A DNA stretch of 12,969 nucleotides, taken from assembly GCA_964552325.1 (NCBI GenBank), contig CAZKHA010000099.1, positions 1 to 12,969 of the forward strand, given 5' to 3'. This DNA comes from CAZKCK01 sp964552325. Lineage in GTDB: Bacteria; Bacteroidota; Bacteroidia; Bacteroidales; TTA-H9. Position numbers and translations under genes: made by a program. Positions 8,997 through 12,969 of this stretch are shown piece after piece. How positions within the stretch are numbered: the stretch's first letter is position 1; each line of letters starts with the position of its first letter. The notes below the pieces were generated by a model. That model was not told the DNA's origin. It saw nothing but the letters and a program-made list of their open reading frames with translations, and did not search any database.

Positions 8997-9284
8997 ATAT
9001 CAATTGGTTATCAGGTTTTTACAAGGTTAGAACACAGGTTTGAAAAAAAGTTGCAAGGTACTTCAAAAAAAAGGAAGCTGCAGATTGGCCAAAAAAGTGG
9101 TTCTAATGAAACATTTATTAGCCGTTTCAGTATAAAAAACAGTTTAGGTTCCCTTGAAACTGAAATAAAAACGTACTTCGGTAGTTATTATTGTAAATTT
9201 TGTAGGCAAGTAGCCTTTATGTTAAAAATATTCGTAATATTGTTACCTTGTTTTTGAGTGTGTACGAAGATTAAGTTATACCCT
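8997..9284. promoter_or_regulatory. Divergent intergenic region between porU and porP/sprF
   Basis: This AT-rich gap must hold the promoters for the two porU genes (leftward) and for porP-gldJ (rightward). I find no perfect -33/-7 pair for either. For porU the closest -7 candidate is TAACCTTG (minus strand, 9029-9022; one mismatch to TAnnTTTG), with a TTG at 9056-9054 spaced 24 bp. For porP the closest is TAATATTG (9235-9242; one mismatch) with no well-spaced TTG. A minus-strand terminator-like hairpin also lies here (9134-9162). The promoter assignments are weak inferences. Confidence 0.4.
9134..9162 (-). terminator. Possible intrinsic terminator, minus strand, in the porU leader region
   Basis: On the minus strand CAGTTT (9162-9157) pairs with AAACTG (9145-9140), and an inner AGG/CCT extends the stem around a GAA loop with a two-base bulge on one side. 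The stem is followed at once by six T residues (9139-9134). The stem is not GC-rich, so the call is tentative. It sits upstream of porU, where it would stop transcripts entering from the porP side or shorten a long porU leader. Confidence 0.28.
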
Positions 9285-10286
9285 ATGTTCAGGAAAAAAA
9301 TTAGCTTAGCCCTGACCCTGGTAATGGCGTTTATATGTCTGGAGTCTTTCTCCCAGGATCCCTCATTTTCACAGTTTTATGCAAACCCGTTATACCTTAA
9401 TCCGGCATTAACAGGCTCAGCATTTAGCCCAAGGCTGATTCTGAACTATCGGAATCAATGGCCCTCGTTGCCGGCCAACTTTGTAACCTACAATGCCTCG
9501 TATGATCAGTACATCCCCAATATTTCGAGTAGTTTTGGGTTTATATTCAATACGGACAAGGCTGGGGAAGGGATTATTAGTACCACCACTTTTAGTGGGA
9601 TTTACTCTTATACCTTGCCGGTGGCACGTAATACATATATTAATGCCGGTTTGCAAGCCACCTATTTTCAGCGCAAGCTCGATTGGTATAACCTAACCTT
9701 TGATGATATGTTCCATCCGGTTTGGGGGCAGATCTACCCAACCAATGAACGTCCCCCTGATAATCTAAATGTGAGTTTCTTGGATTTTTCGGCAGGTTTG
9801 GCCATGGTGTATAGCGATATTTTCTTCGGTGGCTTATCTGTAAACCATCTAACCGAACCTTATGACGGTTGGTATAACGATAATAGTACGCGCCTCAACA
9901 TGAAATACACACTCCATGCCGGTGGTATTTTGGATCTGGAACCTCGAACACGCAACCGCCGTTCAATAGAAGCAATGACGCTTTCGCCAAATATTTTGTA
10001 TCAACAACAACAGAATTTCAGGCAGTTAAACCTTGGCCTGTACCTTAATAAATACCCATTTGTGGTTGGATCGTGGTTTAGGCACAATTTTGAGAACCCA
10101 GATGCGTTTATATTCCTGATTGGATTCCAACAGAGCACTTTTAAAGTTGGTTATAGTTACGATGTAACGGTATCAAAATTGAAAAATGTTACCGGTGGAG
10201 CACACGAAATATCGTTTACCTTCCAGTTTAACAACCCCGGAATGGGTCGAAAAAAGAACGATCCTATTCCATGTCCGAGTTTTTGA
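9285..10286 (+). CDS. T9SS outer-membrane protein of the PorP/SprF family
   Basis: A 333-residue outer-membrane beta-barrel protein. Known role: PorP (Porphyromonas) is a core T9SS component, whereas SprF-type members serve particular large adhesins such as SprB; sequence alone does not separate these roles here. Seen: a signal peptide with a basic start and hydrophobic core, likely cleaved after SFS (residue 23), then the family signature QDPSFSQFYANPLYLNPALT directly at the mature N terminus. Beta-strand-rich sequence follows to ISFTFQFNN near the end, with a short polar tail. I chose the ATG at 9285 because it gives a normal signal peptide; a GTG at 9258 in the same frame would add nine residues ahead of it and is less likely. 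The stop lies 41 bp before gldJ on the same strand, so the two are probably one operon. A porP gene next to an FGE-fold lipoprotein gene resembles the porP-porK start of the Porphyromonas T9SS operon, but gldL/M/N do not follow. Confidence 0.9.
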   Translation: MFRKKISLALTLVMAFICLESFSQDPSFSQFYANPLYLNPALTGSAFSPRLILNYRNQWPSLPANFVTYNASYDQYIPNISSSFGFIFNTDKAGEGIISTTTFSGIYSYTLPVARNTYINAGLQATYFQRKLDWYNLTFDDMFHPVWGQIYPTNERPPDNLNVSFLDFSAGLAMVYSDIFFGGLSVNHLTEPYDGWYNDNSTRLNMKYTLHAGGILDLEPRTRNRRSIEAMTLSPNILYQQQQNFRQLNLGLYLNKYPFVVGSWFRHNFENPDAFIFLIGFQQSTFKVGYSYDVTVSKLKNVTGGAHEISFTFQFNNPGMGRKKNDPIPCPSF

Positions 10287-10327
10287 TTTACTTTGCAGTC
10301 GATTTTATTGGATAACATCATTTAAAA

Positions 10328-11956
10328 ATGGCACAATACCAGAGATTAGCGACCTTATTACTTGTTGTAACGATAGCTTTTGGAGCTTCATCGTGCAAAA
10401 AAATGTTTACCAAAAGTAAGGAGGCTTCCACAGCCACAGGTTGGAATTACAACGATCCTGCCCAAGGCGGTTTTGAGAAAATAGATTTTGTTGGCCAGGA
10501 TGCTGGTCCAGGTCTTATCTTAATCGAAGGCGGTACCTTTGTAATGGGAGCTACCCAAGACCAGGTTATGTTTGATTGGGACAACCAACCACGTAGGGTA
10601 ACAGTTCGTTCCTTTTACATGGATCAAACCGAAGTAAGCAACTTGAATTACCTCGAGTTTTTGTATTGGGTAAAACGTGTGTTTTATGCCAATCAAAACC
10701 CACAGTATCAAGAGTATTATGTAAAACAACTCCCTGACACCCTCGTTTGGAGAGATCGTTTGGCTTACAACGAACCCATGGCCAATATCTATTTGCGCCA
10801 TCCAGCCTACCGCGATTATCCAGTGGTTGGCGTTAATTGGATTCAAGCCAATGAATATTGCCGGTGGAGGACCGACCGCGTAAACGAAATCAGAATGTCA
10901 GAACGTGGAGTTTATAAGCTGGACGTGGACTATGATGTAAACGATTTCTTTACCACCGAAGCATACCTTGGTGGTTTTTATACCAAAGGCGATACCCTAA
11001 ATGGTGATACCTTAGGACTGCCGAATATGGCCAGCCGCGACAAAGACGCCAAGCGTCGTGTTCGGGTTGAAGACGGAATCGTGTTGCCCAACTACAGGCT
11101 CCCAACCGAAGCCGAGTGGGAATATGCAGCACTGGGGCTTATTGGTAATACTGAATTTGAAAATATTAAAGAACGTAGGATTTATCCCTGGAATGGCAAC
11201 TTTACACGCGTAGAAGCCCAAACCGATGGTGATTATGGCCGTTTTGCAGGCAACTTTAAACGCGGCCGTGGCGACTACATGGGCGTGGCTGGAAGCCTAA
11301 ACGATGGTGCTGATATTCCGGCTCCAGTTGTCTCTTACTATCCAAACGATTTTGGACTATACAATATGTCGGGCAACGTATCAGAATGGGTGCTTGATGT
11401 TTATCGCCCATTGTCGTTCGAAGATTTTAACGATATGAATCCATTTAGGGGCAACGTATTTACTGCTCCCGATTTAGCCGGTCAAGGCAAATTCCAAATC
11501 GATCGTTCAGTTGTTGATTCAACATCTGGCGAGATGAATGGCAATTTTGGCCGCTTTAAACGCAAAGCCGTTGATGCTAAGATTGATCCTACTTTGCCTT
11601 TTAGACGTAATTACCGCACAGCCGATAACCGCAACTATTTAGATGGTGATTGGTCCTCTTTATCCGATGCTGGCGATGCTGGGCAGGGTTCGTGGCGCAA
11701 AGGTGGCGACCCAAAAGAAGCTACCTCAAAGATGTACTTTAATGGTGTTTGGGGTCAAGGGCAATATGGCGAAGGAGCCACCTCATTGGTTACCGACCGT
11801 ACACGGGTTTACAAAGGCGGTTCGTGGAAAGATGGTGCTTATTTTATGAGCCCAAGTGTTCGCAGGTTCCTCGAAGAGAATTTAGCTACCGACTTTGTTG
11901 GCTTCCGTTGTGCAATGGACCGCGTTGGCCCACCTTCAGAAGAATCGGTTTACTAG
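10328..11956 (+). CDS. gldJ: Gliding-motility lipoprotein GldJ (SUMF1/FGE fold)
   Basis: A 542-residue lipoprotein. Known role: GldJ is needed for gliding and supports T9SS function in Flavobacterium, where it also stabilises GldK. Seen: a lipoprotein signal peptide with lipobox GASSC (C23), the GldJ-like N-terminal TGWNYNDPAQGGFE (37-50), then the FGE-sulfatase fold: IEGGTFVMG (66-74), SFYMDQTEVSN (95-105), ANEYCRW (174-180), LPTEAEWEYA (258-267), NMSGNVSEWV (346-355), VYKGGSW (494-500) and GFRCAM (525-530). Long inserts at about 181-257 and 356-490 exceed a minimal FGE. Only three cysteines are present: C23, C178 and C528. The last two match a structural disulfide pair of FGE, while the catalytic CxxxxC positions are replaced around SPSVRRF, so it is probably non-enzymatic. 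GldK is the alternative, but the N-terminal motif, the long inserts, the proximity of porU/porV and the absence of gldL downstream favour GldJ. A strong terminator begins 22 bp after the stop. Confidence 0.87.
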   Translation: MAQYQRLATLLLVVTIAFGASSCKKMFTKSKEASTATGWNYNDPAQGGFEKIDFVGQDAGPGLILIEGGTFVMGATQDQVMFDWDNQPRRVTVRSFYMDQTEVSNLNYLEFLYWVKRVFYANQNPQYQEYYVKQLPDTLVWRDRLAYNEPMANIYLRHPAYRDYPVVGVNWIQANEYCRWRTDRVNEIRMSERGVYKLDVDYDVNDFFTTEAYLGGFYTKGDTLNGDTLGLPNMASRDKDAKRRVRVEDGIVLPNYRLPTEAEWEYAALGLIGNTEFENIKERRIYPWNGNFTRVEAQTDGDYGRFAGNFKRGRGDYMGVAGSLNDGADIPAPVVSYYPNDFGLYNMSGNVSEWVLDVYRPLSFEDFNDMNPFRGNVFTAPDLAGQGKFQIDRSVVDSTSGEMNGNFGRFKRKAVDAKIDPTLPFRRNYRTADNRNYLDGDWSSLSDAGDAGQGSWRKGGDPKEATSKMYFNGVWGQGQYGEGATSLVTDRTRVYKGGSWKDGAYFMSPSVRRFLEENLATDFVGFRCAMDRVGPPSEESVY

Positions 11957-11977
11957 AACTGTTTTCAAAAGATTTAG

Positions 11978-12012
11978 AAAAGGTCGTTTCTTTAGTGAGA
12001 CGGCCTTTTTTT
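11978..12012 (+). terminator. Intrinsic terminator of the porP-gldJ unit
   Basis: The left arm AAAGGTCGTTTC (11979-11990) and right arm GAGACGGCCTTT (11997-12008) pair along all 12 bases, with two G-U wobbles, around a TTTAGT loop. One further A-T pair can form at 11978/12009. A run of seven T residues (12006-12012) follows. It starts 22 bp after the gldJ stop and marks the end of the plus-strand transcription unit. Confidence 0.88.
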
Positions 12013-12305
12013 GTCTAAAGATGAATCTGTTTTTGTTTGCGAGAATGTGCACATGCAATCAGGTTTGTCAAATTAATTGCATGTAAGTTTTTACGATTGA
12101 TTTTAATATTGCTGAGTTGCTTTGCACCCATTAATATTGCTTCTGACAGTGTAGTTTGGTTTGTTTTGTTGGGGCGTATTTAATAACTAATGATTTATGT
12201 AAGTGTTTGAATAGCAGTAAATGTAGGTACAACCTTTATTGGATTTGTGTTTGGGTAATGCTTGGATTTAATATAAGATGAAAGCTGAGCTGCTTTTGCT
12301 GGCAT
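12013..12305. other. Gene-free spacer between two convergent terminators
   Basis: About 290 bp of AT-rich sequence between the terminators of gldJ and of the right-hand cargo gene. I see no credible coding frame, tRNA or insertion-sequence end. The only structure I can support is the palindrome cluster at 12045-12084. The remainder, 12085-12305, is T-rich on the plus strand and shows nothing I can name. Confidence 0.6.
12045..12084. repeat. Palindrome plus inverted repeat in the gldJ downstream spacer
   Basis: A perfect 10-bp palindrome, ATGTGCACAT (12045-12054), overlaps the left arm of a perfect 9-bp inverted repeat, ACATGCAAT (12051-12059) and ATTGCATGT (12076-12084), separated by 16 bp. 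It lacks a long T-run, so it is not an obvious terminator. It could be a binding site for a dimeric protein, an RNA hairpin or chance; function unknown. Confidence 0.5.
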
Positions 12306-12341
12306 AAAAAAACCGGCCCCAGCATTGCCAGCGACCGGTTT
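12306..12341 (-). terminator. Intrinsic terminator of the right-hand cargo gene
   Basis: Read on the minus strand, AAACCGGTC (12341-12333) pairs with GGCCGGTTT (12318-12310) around a 14-nt loop and is followed by a T-run (12312-12306). The one imperfect position is a G-U wobble in minus-strand RNA but would be a C-A mismatch in plus-strand RNA, which supports the minus orientation. It lies about 20 bp beyond the stop codon of the minus-strand gene. Confidence 0.8.
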
Positions 12342-12361
12342 ACAGGATCAGCCAACCAAAA

Positions 12362-12969
12362 CTAATCCACTACAAACTTGGTTGTGTAATTTTGATGATT
12401 TGAGCTTAATTGTAAAAGGTAAATGCCTTTGGCAAAGCTTGTAACATTGATTCGTTCGGAGCTTGAGAAACCTGACATACTAAAGATGACCCTTCCGGTT
12501 TGGTCCATAATTTTCAGTTCGGCATCCTTCATTTCAGGAGCTTCTACATTTATCCAATCATGGCAAGGGTTGGGGCTGATTTTTATCATTTCGGTAGTTC
12601 TCAGCATTGATGTGTTTGTAATCAAGTTTTTCTCAATGTTTACATCATCCACAAATAGCTTGTTTTGATTGGGGCTGCTGTAGCCATGAAACGCAAAGTA
12701 GTAAACACCTGTTGATTGTGGTACAAAGCTTCCTTCACCAACCACGTATTCGTTAGAAGTTATGAGCGCGTTGTTGAAAAGCTGTGCCACGCTGGCGCCA
12801 GGTTGAGCCGTATTCATGGCTAGTACTTCCAATTGTTCGGTTGTTGGGGCAGCTCCTTGGGATGATTTGTAATAGAAGCTTAGGTCGTAACTGTAGCCAG
12901 GTGTCATCATCAAAGGCGGTGTAAATAGCCATTCATCCATCGAATTTGTTGCATTGTTGCCCATAAACA
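12362..12969 (-). CDS. T9SS cargo protein, C-terminal part (cleaved-adhesin-like domain plus type A sorting domain)
   Basis: A partial gene: the reading frame is open to the right edge of the window (about 202 codons visible) and the true start lies outside; the ATG at 12964-12962 is probably internal. The visible N-terminal part resembles the cleaved-adhesin / choice-of-anchor J beta-sandwich found in gingipain adhesin regions and many Bacteroidota exoproteins: DEWLFTPPLMMTPGYSYDLS, then TGVYYFAFHGYS and NKLFVDDVNIEK. The last 73 or so residues (from about 12580 leftward) form a type A T9SS sorting domain: ISPNPCHDWINVE, a central LKIMDQTGRVI strand, FAKGIYLLQL and a final KFVVD. It is therefore predicted to be exported by T9SS, trimmed by PorU and anchored or released at the surface. 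Any catalytic or binding domain would lie further upstream, outside the window. Its own terminator follows the stop. Substrate status is inferred from the sorting domain. Confidence 0.85.
   Translation of the reverse strand, partial: FMGNNATNSMDEWLFTPPLMMTPGYSYDLSFYYKSSQGAAPTTEQLEVLAMNTAQPGASVAQLFNNALITSNEYVVGEGSFVPQSTGVYYFAFHGYSSPNQNKLFVDDVNIEKNLITNTSMLRTTEMIKISPNPCHDWINVEAPEMKDAELKIMDQTGRVIFSMSGFSSSERINVTSFAKGIYLLQLSSNHQNYTTKFVVD

Noticed and set aside
8991..9257. An 88-codon open frame on the plus strand filling the divergent intergenic region and ending next to the GTG at 9258
   Set aside because: It overlaps the porU start region, has no recognisable family features or plausible start signal, and covers AT-rich regulatory DNA; chance is more likely.
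10328..11956. Assignment of the FGE-fold lipoprotein as GldK/PorK, suggested by its position after porP
   Set aside because: No gldL, gldM or gldN follows; a terminator does. The TGWNYNDP start of the mature region, the inserts and the proximity of porU/porV fit GldJ better.
12021..12086. A 21-residue peptide rich in cysteine (four Cys) directly after the gldJ terminator
   Set aside because: It has no start context, coincides with the palindrome cluster that itself generates the TGC/TGT codons, and lies after a strong terminator with no promoter visible.
1..12969. CRISPR arrays, tRNA/rRNA genes, insertion sequences, phage or plasmid features
   Set aside because: None is visible: no regularly spaced repeats, no tRNA-like cloverleaf, no transposase or integrase frames. 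The window is a core chromosomal secretion locus, not a mobile region.

Overview
The window is a chromosomal segment from a Bacteroidota (Bacteroidetes) bacterium. Nearly all of its coding capacity belongs to the type IX secretion system (T9SS) and its gliding-motility partner proteins. The taxonomic call rests on T9SS-only gene families, C-terminal sorting domains, a TAnnTTTG-type promoter element, and A-rich translation starts without clear Shine-Dalgarno sequences. I cannot place the organism below phylum with confidence. A porV/porU/gldJ neighbourhood is known from gliding Flavobacterium, so a gliding or T9SS-positive free-living lineage is a reasonable guess.

Layout. On the minus strand, read right to left, there are two full-length tandem paralogues of the T9SS sortase PorU (5166-8996, then 1341-5147, separated by 18 bp). 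The outer-membrane shuttle protein PorV (23-1219) follows 121 bp later, with its own promoter-like element. A 288-bp divergent intergenic region (8997-9284) separates them from a plus-strand pair: a PorP/SprF-family outer-membrane protein (9285-10286) and the SUMF1/FGE-fold lipoprotein GldJ (10328-11956). A strong intrinsic terminator closes the gldJ unit. About 290 bp without a credible gene follows, carrying a small palindrome cluster. Next come a terminator for the opposite strand and the 3' part of a minus-strand gene for a T9SS cargo protein (12362 to the right edge) with an adhesin-like beta-sandwich domain and a type A sorting signal.

How the genes work together. In the established T9SS model, cargo with a C-terminal domain (CTD) crosses the outer membrane, is collected by PorV and is delivered to PorU. 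PorU is a C25-family cysteine peptidase that removes the CTD and attaches the cargo to the surface. PorP/SprF proteins and GldJ/GldK lipoproteins belong to the core and motility side of the machine. The locus therefore combines sortase, shuttle, a core outer-membrane component, a motility lipoprotein and, nearby, a possible substrate.

The most unusual point is the sortase duplication. Both copies keep a signal peptide, the full domain order, an identically spaced His/Cys dyad (34 residues apart) and a CTD-like tail. They differ just after the catalytic GHG, where the upstream copy reads GWAHER and the downstream copy GWAGES. A 36-bp block at the catalytic His is almost identical between the genes although nearby codons differ synonymously, which may reflect local gene conversion.
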